Positions 1 to 5,806 of a DNA stretch of 15,013 bases are shown one piece after another. The stretch comes from an uncultured Clostridia bacterium (GTDB lineage: Bacteria; Bacillota_A; Clostridia; Christensenellales; UBA3700), in the NCBI GenBank assembly GCA_946545105.1, contig CAMNMY010000003.1:1-15013 (forward strand), written 5' to 3'. Made by a program: the position numbers and the translations under genes. The notes beneath the pieces are model-generated. The model was not told where the DNA came from. It searched no databases and saw only the letters and a program-made list of their open reading frames with translations. How positions within the stretch are numbered: the stretch's first letter is position 1; each line of letters starts with the position of its first letter.

Positions 1-339
1 CAAGTAGCGCTTCAATATCCAAAAAGAGGAGATTATACATTCTCACCATTATCTTTTAAGGATTTAGTTCTTCATTTTGAGGAAGTAGATTTTGATACAT
101 TCCCATGTTTAAGACTTGCTTTGCTTGCTGCTGAAAAGCGTGGATTCTATCCAACTATTATGAATGCTGCAAACGAAGAACTTGTAAAGATGTATCTTCA
201 AGATAAGATTGGCTTCTATGACATTTCAAATATGATAGAAAAAGCATTTAATAAATTTGATTGTAAGGATACCTTATCATTATTCAATATTGAAAAAATT
301 GATTACGACGTAAGGGAGTTTGTAAAGAAGAACATATGA
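1..339 (+). CDS. dxr: 1-deoxy-D-xylulose 5-phosphate reductoisomerase, C-terminal part (5' end outside window)
   Basis: This is the last 112 codons of a gene that enters from the left edge and is open in frame 1 from base 1. Dxr makes 2-C-methyl-D-erythritol 4-phosphate from DXP using NADPH, the first committed step of the MEP isoprenoid pathway, in the cytoplasm. The visible part begins QVALQYPKRGDY, then has FPCLRLA and the NAANEE motif (encoded around 100-180), all typical of the Dxr C-terminal region, and ends with the usual helical C-terminal domain. The catalytic and NADPH-binding parts lie outside the window. Its TGA stop (337-339) overlaps the ATG of the next gene, rseP, which suggests translational coupling. 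The neighbour ispG belongs to the same pathway. An ATG at 160 is internal and not the real start. Confidence 0.95.
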   Translation, partial: QVALQYPKRGDYTFSPLSFKDLVLHFEEVDFDTFPCLRLALLAAEKRGFYPTIMNAANEELVKMYLQDKIGFYDISNMIEKAFNKFDCKDTLSLFNIEKIDYDVREFVKKNI

Positions 340-1433
340 TGTTTTTAACTGCAATTACATTTGTAGAAGTTTTAAAATGGATTGGCTATGTGCTAGTCGC
401 TATTCTTTTATTGATGGTAATGATAATGATTCACGAAACAGGTCATTATGTAGCAGGTAAAATTTTTCATTTTACAATCTTAGAATATTCAATAGGTTTT
501 GGTCCAAAAATTTTTCAAAAAGAAAATAAAAAAACTGGAGAAAAATTCTCAATAAGATGTATCCCAATTGGCGGTTATTGCCAATTTGATGGCGAAGATG
601 CAGATTCAGCAAATGAAGGTGCATTTAATTCTAAACCAGTATGGCAAAGAATAATTGTACTATTTTCTGGCGCTTTTATGAATTTGGTATCTGCAATATT
701 GTTTATAACAATATTTTTCGTTTCATTTGGAGATTTTTTACCTAAAGTATATTGTACATATGATTATGTAGATACAGCATATGAACAACAACTTAAAGTT
801 GACGATGTAATTTATACAATTGATGGTAAATATGCATATTCTTTATTAGAGCAAACAAAAATGAAGTCTTTGATGAAAGATAAAGAAGATGTAACTGTTA
901 GAGTATTAAGAGATGGTGAATTTAAGGATTTGCAAATTCATTTGCAAGATTATCATGGATATTATGTTGACCCAGATGGAAACACAACAGAAATGTCAGG
1001 CCATGGACTTGGAATATCTGTTTCATTTCAACAAACTAAATTGCCGTTCTTTAAAGCATTAGGGCATTCATTTGAATTTACCGGTGATGTAATTGCTTTA
1101 ATTTTTAAGACTTTTGTCAATGTGTTTAAAGGAACAGCAAAAGTATCTGAAAATTTAGGCGGAACCGTTACAGCTATCTCTGTATTGTCTCAATTGGCAC
1201 AAAATGGATTTATGGCAGTATTATTTGGCCTATGTGTGCTTTCTGCATCTTTAGGTGTAATGAATTTATTGCCATTCCCAGCACTTGATGGCTGTAGAAT
1301 TGTATTTTGTATTGTAGAAGGAATTAGAAGAAAACCAAACAATCGTAAGATTGAAGCAATAATTAATTTAGCGGGACTTGGAGTTTTAATACTTATAGCT
1401 GTTACTTTAGATTTATTACATTTCTTGGGGTGA
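336..1433 (+). CDS. rseP: RseP/RasP-type site-2 intramembrane zinc metalloprotease
   Basis: Membrane-embedded M50 protease that cuts transmembrane segments of substrates such as anti-sigma factors and signal peptides (known for the family). The 365-residue protein has a first membrane helix at about residues 16-38 containing the zinc motif HETGH (H33, E34, H37). A second hydrophobic segment lies at about 103-131, a PDZ-like domain around 135-215 (DDVIYTIDGK at 156-165), a third helix around 288-310 leading into NLLPFPALDGCR with the third metal ligand D318, and a last helix around 340-362. The family consensus after D318 is usually GGR; here it is GCR. The start ATG at 336 overlaps the dxr stop; a second ATG at 339 is also possible. 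The order dxr-rseP-ispG is the common Clostridia arrangement. Confidence 0.95.
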   Translation: MMFLTAITFVEVLKWIGYVLVAILLLMVMIMIHETGHYVAGKIFHFTILEYSIGFGPKIFQKENKKTGEKFSIRCIPIGGYCQFDGEDADSANEGAFNSKPVWQRIIVLFSGAFMNLVSAILFITIFFVSFGDFLPKVYCTYDYVDTAYEQQLKVDDVIYTIDGKYAYSLLEQTKMKSLMKDKEDVTVRVLRDGEFKDLQIHLQDYHGYYVDPDGNTTEMSGHGLGISVSFQQTKLPFFKALGHSFEFTGDVIALIFKTFVNVFKGTAKVSENLGGTVTAISVLSQLAQNGFMAVLFGLCVLSASLGVMNLLPFPALDGCRIVFCIVEGIRRKPNNRKIEAIINLAGLGVLILIAVTLDLLHFLG

Positions 1434-1437
1434 TAAG

Positions 1438-1911
1438 ATGAGTGAAAAGATTGTTAAAGTTGGAAATTTAGAAATAGGTGGCAAAGATATTATCATTCAG
1501 TCAATGACAAATACAAAAACGACTGATATAGAGGGATCTATTGCACAAATTCTTGAACTTGAAAAAGCAGGATGCGAACTAATTAGATTATCTATTCCAG
1601 ATAAAGAAAGTGCATTTGCTTTAAAAGAAATTGTCAAAAACGTTCACATCCCAGTAGTGGCAGATATTCATTTTTCATCAAATCTAGCTTTGCTAGCTGC
1701 AGATAATGGTGCATCAAAAATTAGAATTAACCCAGGAAATATTGGTTCATTAGATAAAGTGAAGTATCTTGCTGATTATCTAAAAGAAAGAAATATTCCA
1801 ATTAGAATCGGCGTAAACGGTGGTTCACTTGATAAAAAATATAAGCATTTAAATCAAGTTGATGGTATGGTAGAGAGCGCTCTTGAGCATGTTCATCTTC
1901 TTGAAGATTGA
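1438..1911 (+). CDS. ispG: IspG (HMB-PP synthase), N-terminal part; gene interrupted by a frameshift or split
   Basis: N-terminal 157 residues of 4-hydroxy-3-methylbut-2-enyl diphosphate synthase, the iron-sulphur enzyme of the late MEP pathway. The start of the TIM barrel is clear: QSMTNTKTTD (21-30), IPVVADIHF (71-79), KIRINPGNIG (94-103) and IRIGVNGGSL (122-131). The frame closes at TGA 1909-1911 right after HVHLLED, in the middle of the barrel. The matching continuation (NFDNIVIS and onward) is in frame 3 from 1908. Frame 3 has a stop at 1902-1904, so the change of frame must lie within about 1905-1910. One extra T (GAT TTG AAT) would restore LLED-L-NFDNIVIS. The gene starts 4 nt after the rseP stop. 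It may be a real mutation, a sequencing or assembly error, or a split gene coupled through the TTGA stop/start overlap. Confidence 0.85.
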   Translation: MSEKIVKVGNLEIGGKDIIIQSMTNTKTTDIEGSIAQILELEKAGCELIRLSIPDKESAFALKEIVKNVHIPVVADIHFSSNLALLAADNGASKIRINPGNIGSLDKVKYLADYLKERNIPIRIGVNGGSLDKKYKHLNQVDGMVESALEHVHLLED

Positions 1912-2474
1912 ATTTTGATAACATAGTTATATCTTGCAAATCTTCAAATGTAAAAAATATGATTGGGGCTTATAGAAAACTACATGAAAAAGTTCCATAT
2001 CCTTTACATATTGGTGTTACTGAAGCTGGTACATATACGCAAGGATTAATTAAAAATTCCGTAGGAATTGGTTCATTATTAATTGATGGCATTGGTGATA
2101 CAATTCGTGTATCTTTAACGGACGATCCAATTAAAGAAGTATATGCGGCTCAAGATATCTTAAAAGCTATCAATATGTACAATAAGCCATATTGTGAGAT
2201 TATTTCATGTCCTACATGTGCAAGAACAGAAATTAAAGTAAAAGATTATGCAGAAGCAATGCAACAATATTGTCGAGATATTAAGAAAAATGTCAAAATT
2301 GCGGTAATGGGATGCATTGTAAATGGCATTGGAGAGTCTGAAGGGGCTGATTTTGGTATCGCTGGCGGAAAAGAGAAGTCAGTCTTGTTTAAAAATGGAA
2401 AACAAATTGATATAGTAAATAATGAAGATATTTTATCAAGATTAAAGGAGCTAGTAGATAACTTTAATGAATAG
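1908..2474 (+). CDS. ispG: IspG (HMB-PP synthase), C-terminal part with the 4Fe-4S site
   Basis: Continuation of IspG in frame 3: the end of the TIM barrel and the C-terminal ferredoxin-like domain. The cluster-binding residues are intact. SCPTCART gives C101 and C104 of this part, and GCIVNGIGESE gives C136 and E143, matching the three-Cys plus one-Glu site known from IspG. Barrel motifs such as LHIGVTEAG (33-41) and VGIGSLLIDGIGDTIRVS (52-69) are also intact. Both halves therefore look conserved and the only lesion is the frame change. If translated separately, the start would be TTG at 1908, overlapping the previous stop as TTGA, but I see no GGAGG-type ribosome site before it. Its TAG stop (2472-2474) overlaps the next gene by 8 nt. 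Joined with the first part it gives about 345 residues, the normal length of short bacterial IspG. Confidence 0.85.
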   Translation: MNFDNIVISCKSSNVKNMIGAYRKLHEKVPYPLHIGVTEAGTYTQGLIKNSVGIGSLLIDGIGDTIRVSLTDDPIKEVYAAQDILKAINMYNKPYCEIISCPTCARTEIKVKDYAEAMQQYCRDIKKNVKIAVMGCIVNGIGESEGADFGIAGGKEKSVLFKNGKQIDIVNNEDILSRLKELVDNFNE

Positions 2475-4047
2475 CAACACATTTTTACAAAAATTTAATG
2501 CGGCTACCGATAATAAATATTCTTATTTACGTTTAGGAAACATTGTTACGGAAGATAATAAAGAAAAAAATATTGTTAATTTAACATTAACATATATTGT
2601 TCCTTATGAAATCTATAACGATGAAGAAAAATTTAATATAAATGTTCGAGCAGATATTGAAAATACAACATTATCTTTTATTCCAGAAAATGTGCATTGT
2701 AAGATAAAGTTTTCTAAAATCCTTTTATCTGAGCAAGTTGTATTCAAATATGTAAATGACTATATAAGAGAAAATTATTTGAAATTGTTTAATGGTAAAT
2801 ATATTCCAAATGAAATATCTGTAACAATTGCAAACAATATTTGCAATATTGTTATTCCAATAGACAATGTTTTGAAATACTTCTGCGAAAACAAAGGCTT
2901 CAAAGAAGAATTAACAGATTATCTTGATCAAAAATACAATGCAAAAAACATTATAAAGTTTAAAGTTGTAGATATTCCACAGGACGAAGAATTCGCCCTA
3001 AATAACACAATTAGAATAGTTGACGATGGAATTGTTGAGGTTACTGGAAAATTACCTGTAGTGGGCTCTCCATTCCCAGATCCTCCAATATATATCAACA
3101 AATATACAAGAGCAGTTCAAGGCGCTACTATTTGTGGAGTTGTTTTAAACATTGAAAAGAAAGTATCTAAAGCTGGAAGAACATTTTATGTTCTAAATGT
3201 TAAAGATCCAACAGATTCAATAATGAAGTGCTTACACTTTGTTCGTAGAAAAACGGTTAAAAAGTGCAAGCTTGATGATATTAAGCCTGGTGATGATTTA
3301 ATTTTAAATGGTTCATTAGAAGAAGATTCTATGACTAAAAAATTAATGATGTTTGCAGATAATATTATGATTTGTAGAATTGATGTTGAAAAGACAAAAG
3401 AAAAGATTCGTTTCATGAAAAAACAAATCAAAAAAACAGAAGTTCCAGCACCGGTTCCTTATGAAGATGAAGATTCTAATAAAGTTTATACTTTATTTGA
3501 TGAAAGACCATATATTTGTCCGCTTCTTAGAGAAAAAGAATTTACAGTACTTGATTTAGAAACTACAGATTTAATTCGTGATGGTGTAATGCCAAGAATT
3601 GCTGAAATCGCTGCAGTAAGAATGAAAAATGGTGAGATTGTTTCTACATTCTCAACTTTAGTTGATCCTGAAATTCCTATGCCTTTAGCAGCTCAAAGCG
3701 TAAATCATATCACTGATGCTATGCTTGAAGAAGCTCCATTGATTAGAGACGTAATAGGACCATTCTTAAAATATGCGCAAGGTTCAATTTTGGTCGGACA
3801 AAATATTATTGGTTTTGATGGAAAAATCTTAAAACACTATGCAGAAGAGTTTGGTTATAAGTTTGATTTTGAAATGATGGATACAATGATTATGGCAAAA
3901 GATTCTGATTTGAATCTTCCAAGATATAATTTAGATTCACTTTGCAAACGATTTAATATAACAAACGAAGAAGCTCATAGAGCATTGAGTGATACTATAG
4001 CAACAGAAAAGGTATTTGTGGCGCTTGCTAATTATTTAAATCTTTAG
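2467..4047 (+). CDS. PolC-like protein: N-terminal region + OB fold + DEDDh 3'-5' exonuclease, without PHP or polymerase domains
   Basis: 526-residue protein at the chromosomal position where Bacillota carry polC. Residues 1 to about 170 resemble a diverged PolC N-terminal region. About 215-305 form an OB-fold segment (VQGATICGVVLNIEKKV, then DPTDSIMKCLHF). A charged linker runs from about 306 to 357. About 358-526 is a DnaQ/PolC-type proofreading exonuclease with all five expected residues: D363 and E365 (LDLETT), D451 (GQNIIGFD), H504 and D509 (HRALSD). In full PolC (about 1400 residues) the exonuclease sits inside a PHP domain and is followed by the polymerase. Here the PHP half before it and everything after it are missing, and the protein ends cleanly at TAG 4045-4047. 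The start ATG 2467 overlaps ispG by 8 nt. The catalytic residues suggest a working nuclease. Whether it serves a replicative polymerase in trans, or does repair, cannot be seen here. A complete polC may exist elsewhere. Confidence 0.85.
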   Translation: MNSNTFLQKFNAATDNKYSYLRLGNIVTEDNKEKNIVNLTLTYIVPYEIYNDEEKFNINVRADIENTTLSFIPENVHCKIKFSKILLSEQVVFKYVNDYIRENYLKLFNGKYIPNEISVTIANNICNIVIPIDNVLKYFCENKGFKEELTDYLDQKYNAKNIIKFKVVDIPQDEEFALNNTIRIVDDGIVEVTGKLPVVGSPFPDPPIYINKYTRAVQGATICGVVLNIEKKVSKAGRTFYVLNVKDPTDSIMKCLHFVRRKTVKKCKLDDIKPGDDLILNGSLEEDSMTKKLMMFADNIMICRIDVEKTKEKIRFMKKQIKKTEVPAPVPYEDEDSNKVYTLFDERPYICPLLREKEFTVLDLETTDLIRDGVMPRIAEIAAVRMKNGEIVSTFSTLVDPEIPMPLAAQSVNHITDAMLEEAPLIRDVIGPFLKYAQGSILVGQNIIGFDGKILKHYAEEFGYKFDFEMMDTMIMAKDSDLNLPRYNLDSLCKRFNITNEEAHRALSDTIATEKVFVALANYLNL

Positions 4048-4052
4048 ATTTA
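4037..4052. repeat. 16-bp palindrome spanning both convergent stop codons
   Basis: TAAATCTTTAGATTTA is a perfect inverted repeat. It contains the TAG stop of the PolC-like gene (4045-4047) and the complement of the TAA stop of the kinase gene (4050-4052). On the + strand a run of seven T follows at 4061-4067. It could be a weak bidirectional terminator between the two convergent genes, but the stem is almost all A/T and very short, so this is uncertain. Confidence 0.3.
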
Positions 4053-4997
4053 TTTCAACATTTTTTTAGTATCTGTGCCTTTAACTAAGAATTCCCAAAG
4101 TAGAGAATCATCTGGTACTACATCTTCTGTTAGATATCCACAATATTGTAATTTTTCAAATAGTTCTTTGCCATAGGCATTATTTGATTTTTTCAATATT
4201 CCTTCAAGATATGTATGATATAAAAGTGGTTCATATAAATGTGTTGTGTCTAGTAAATAATTTGCAGATACTCTATATGGCTTAATATATTTATCTTCGC
4301 CCTCACAAACATGGTTCCACATCTTTAGAGTTTCTTCAATTCCTTGTCCTCTTGATTGGGCATCACGAATTAATCTTCTCATAAATCTCAATAACTTAGC
4401 TGGGATGATTGTTTGTCCTTCTACTTGGAAGTTTGAATATACACAAATATAAACTCTATAGAATAGAGAATCGTTTAATCTTAAAAGATTAGGGTTTAGG
4501 GCATGAGTTCCTTCAATAACAATTACATCTTGATCAGTAACTTCTACGTGCCTTGTTTCTTTCTTTCTTGATCCTGTTATGAAATCGAAAATAGGGAGAT
4601 CTGTTTCGTATGATGTTATTAAATCTTGGATACAAGAATTGAATTTATCTAAATCTAATATATCAAAGTTCTCAAAATCATAAGAGCCATCTGCAAGTTT
4701 TGGAGTTTTATTTCTATCTATATAAAAATCATCTAAAGATATTGAAACACAACCTTTTCCTTGTAAATTTAGATGCTTTTCAATCATTTTTGATGTTGTT
4801 GTCTTACCAGATGATGAAGGCCCAGCAATAAGCACAAAACGTTTGCTACCATAAATAATATTGTTTGCAATTACTTCAACTTCATCATTATATTTCTTAG
4901 CAGAGAATCCAACTAAATTTTGTAAGTCAAATTTAGCCATTTCATTTATTTTTCTTAAATCTAATTGAGTTTTTGTTACGCCTGTAATGTTCTCCAT
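4050..4997 (-). CDS. Uridine kinase-like P-loop nucleoside kinase (short form without TGS domain)
   Basis: 315-residue protein of the uridine kinase/phosphoribulokinase family, expected to phosphorylate a nucleoside with a nucleoside triphosphate in the cytoplasm (pyrimidine salvage, by family). The Walker A motif is GPSSSGKT (59-66). A DDFY motif follows (89-92), then YDFEN (106-110), the FDFITGSRK region (137-145) and VIEGTHALNP (160-169). The lid-like region has LLRFMRRLIRDAQSRG (202-217). The closest architecture I know is the Clostridia nucleoside kinase that normally carries an extra N-terminal TGS and ThrRS-like region and is about 550 residues; here only a 50-residue N-terminal stretch precedes the P-loop. 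A ribosome site (GAGGAG on the - strand, 5001-5006) lies just upstream of the ATG. It is encoded opposite to all neighbours. The true substrate is inferred. Confidence 0.85.
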   Translation of the reverse strand: MENITGVTKTQLDLRKINEMAKFDLQNLVGFSAKKYNDEVEVIANNIIYGSKRFVLIAGPSSSGKTTTSKMIEKHLNLQGKGCVSISLDDFYIDRNKTPKLADGSYDFENFDILDLDKFNSCIQDLITSYETDLPIFDFITGSRKKETRHVEVTDQDVIVIEGTHALNPNLLRLNDSLFYRVYICVYSNFQVEGQTIIPAKLLRFMRRLIRDAQSRGQGIEETLKMWNHVCEGEDKYIKPYRVSANYLLDTTHLYEPLLYHTYLEGILKKSNNAYGKELFEKLQYCGYLTEDVVPDDSLLWEFLVKGTDTKKMLK

Positions 4998-5037
4998 AAT
5001 CTCCTCACCAAAAACAAGTATATCATAGCTTTGCTAA

Positions 5038-5043
5038 ATTATA
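5038..5043 (-). promoter_or_regulatory. -10 box of the kinase gene promoter
   Basis: On the - strand these bases read TATAAT, a perfect -10 box, 41 bp before the kinase start codon. No good -35 is seen at 17 bp; the hexamer there (5061-5066) reads TATAGT and lies inside the 16-bp palindrome at 5059-5074, which might therefore be an operator. Confidence 0.5.
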
Positions 5044-5058
5044 ACTAAATCTTTTAAC

Positions 5059-5074
5059 AAACTATATATAGTTT
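5059..5074. promoter_or_regulatory. Perfect 16-bp palindrome, possible operator
   Basis: AAACTATATATAGTTT is a perfect inverted repeat 15 bp upstream of the kinase -10 box, covering its expected -35 position. It has the size and symmetry of a dimeric repressor site, but its AT content means chance is possible. Two more inverted repeats lie close by: GAAAATT...AATTTTC at 5079-5099 and AACCTTAAGGTT at 5124-5135. No protein-coding gene is seen in 4998-5230. Confidence 0.35.
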
Positions 5075-5163
5075 ATTCGAAAATTACTAATGAATTTTCA
5101 ATTTTTTTATGAAGTTTTTTGTCAACCTTAAGGTTATGTTAAATTGGATTTTTTATATTTATT

Positions 5164-5192
5164 TTGCAATTATTTCAATATTGCGCTAAAAT
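5164..5192 (+). promoter_or_regulatory. Promoter of the zinc-ribbon gene
   Basis: A -35-like TTGCAA (5164-5169) and a -10-like TAAAAT (5187-5192) are separated by exactly 17 bp, with a second TATTAT overlapping the -10 region (5192-5197). Transcription would begin near 5199, giving a leader of about 30 nt before the ATG at 5231. Confidence 0.55.
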
Positions 5193-5230
5193 ATTATACG
5201 TTAATAATTAATTTTTGGAGGAAAAATTTT

Positions 5231-5650
5231 ATGGCAAAGTGTAAGGTTTGCGGTAACGAACTAGTAAAGAAGAAGACAAAATCTGGCGAAGTAGTTTTAT
5301 ACTGCACAGACTGTAAGAAGATCTACAAACTAAAAGCAAAGGCTGACGAAGCTGAAAAGAAGGCTAAAGAAGAAGAGGAAGAAGAGGAAGAAGAGGAAGC
5401 TCCAAAGAAAGTTGTAGCTAAGAAACTTCCAGAAGCTCCAGTTGAGGAAGACGATGATGAAGAAGAGGAAGAAGCTCCAAAGGCTGCTCCAATTCCAGTA
5501 ATCGCAAAGGAAGCTCCAAAGGCTGCTCCAGTTGCTGCTGCACCTTCAGTTGATCCAGCTCAACTAGCTGCTATTGCAGAATCATTAAGCGGAATCGATG
5601 CTTCACTTAAGGGATTATTAAAGATCTTTAGCAACATCTATAAGGCTTAA
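5231..5650 (+). CDS. Small zinc-ribbon protein with poly-Glu and Ala/Pro-rich tail, function unknown
   Basis: 139-residue protein that I do not recognise. Residues 1-33 form a four-cysteine zinc ribbon: C4-x2-C7, then C25-x2-C28. Next come a Lys/Glu-rich helix-prone stretch (about 33-46), ten consecutive Glu (47-56), a second acidic cluster (72-81), an Ala/Pro-rich linker with a repeated EAPKAAP segment (about 81-105) and a hydrophobic helical end (108-139: DPAQLAAIAESLSGIDASLK, then GLLKIFSNIYKA). No signal peptide or membrane helix is seen. The start at 5231 follows TTTGGAGG at a good distance and begins directly at the zinc ribbon; an upstream in-frame TTG at 5144 has no ribosome site and precedes the likely promoter. 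Frequent AAG, GCT and CCA codons, as in nusA and infB, hint at high expression. It forms its own transcription unit next to the rimP-nusA operon. A nucleic-acid or protein-binding role is only a guess. Confidence 0.85.
   Translation: MAKCKVCGNELVKKKTKSGEVVLYCTDCKKIYKLKAKADEAEKKAKEEEEEEEEEEAPKKVVAKKLPEAPVEEDDDEEEEEAPKAAPIPVIAKEAPKAAPVAAAPSVDPAQLAAIAESLSGIDASLKGLLKIFSNIYKA
5369..5398 (+). repeat. 9-bp tandem repeat coding for poly-Glu
   Basis: The unit GAAGAAGAG is repeated three times plus GAA, encoding ten Glu residues of the zinc-ribbon protein. Slippage by whole units would keep the frame and change the length of the acidic run. Confidence 0.8.
5471..5530 (+). repeat. Two 21-bp direct repeats inside the zinc-ribbon gene
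   Basis: Identical 21-bp copies lie at 5471-5491 and 5510-5530, 39 bp (13 codons) apart and in frame, each encoding EAPKAAP. They look like an internal duplication of the Ala/Pro-rich linker. Confidence 0.8.
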
Positions 5651-5670
5651 TTAAATTTTATTGATAAATT

Positions 5671-5699
5671 TTGGTCATCGCAAGATGGCCAATTTTTTT
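5671..5699 (+). terminator. Rho-independent terminator after the zinc-ribbon gene
   Basis: A 9-bp stem, TTGGTCATC (5671-5679) with GATGGCCAA (5684-5692), has one G-U pair and a GCAA (GNRA) tetraloop, followed by seven T (5693-5699). It sits 20 nt after the stop codon and closes the single-gene unit ahead of the rimP promoter. Confidence 0.9.
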
Positions 5700-5710
5700 G
5701 CAAAATTTGC

Positions 5711-5742
5711 TTTACAAATATAATATATTCGCGTAATATAAT
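5711..5742 (+). promoter_or_regulatory. Promoter of the rimP-nusA-infB operon
   Basis: TTTACA (5711-5716) is followed after 17 bp by TAATATAATA (5734-5743), which contains both TAATAT (5734-5739) and TATAAT (5737-5742). A further TATAAT lies at 5719-5724. The same TTTACA plus TAATATAATA pair with an 18-bp spacer precedes the aminopeptidase gene at 14430. Start of transcription is expected near 5746-5750. Confidence 0.6.
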
Positions 5743-5763
5743 AGTGATTTAAGATATGACTTG

Positions 5764-5788
5764 AAGGCGACTTGAAAAAGTCGCTTTT
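5764..5788 (+). promoter_or_regulatory. Leader hairpin with GNRA loop and T-run upstream of rimP, possible attenuator
   Basis: GCGACTT (5767-5773) and AAGTCGC (5778-5784) form a perfect 7-bp stem with a GAAA tetraloop, extended by three outer pairs to 5764-5787. TTTTCTT follows at 5785-5791. It lies between the promoter and the rimP ribosome site, so it has the form of a weak intrinsic terminator in the 5' leader. As the operon encodes NusA, feedback control through termination is possible. As I recall, B. subtilis nusA is autoregulated by NusA-dependent termination in its leader. Confidence 0.55.
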
Positions 5789-5795
5789 CTTATGC

Positions 5796-5803
5796 AAAGG
5801 AGG
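5796..5803 (+). promoter_or_regulatory. rimP Shine-Dalgarno, unusually close to the start codon
   Basis: AAAGGAGG is a near-perfect ribosome site but only 3 nt (AAT) separate it from the ATG at 5807. It decides the start: the upstream in-frame ATG at 5792 overlaps this site and has no ribosome site of its own. Confidence 0.7.
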
Positions 5804-5806
5804 AAT

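Noticed and set aside
1909..1911. TGA read as tryptophan (recoded genetic code)
   Set aside because: Reading through TGA meets TAG six codons on at 1924-1926 and does not join the IspG frame. Elsewhere TGA ends genes exactly where homologues end and TGG is used for Trp.
1895..1915. Programmed -1 frameshift in ispG
   Set aside because: No slippery heptamer of the X XXY YYZ type is present before the stop, and a -1 slip of the Asp tRNA from GAT to AGA would pair badly. A missing base or a true split is more likely.
5144..5230. N-terminal extension of the zinc-ribbon protein from a TTG at 5144
   Set aside because: The extension has no ribosome site and overlaps the likely promoter; the ATG at 5231 has TTTGGAGG and starts at the zinc ribbon.
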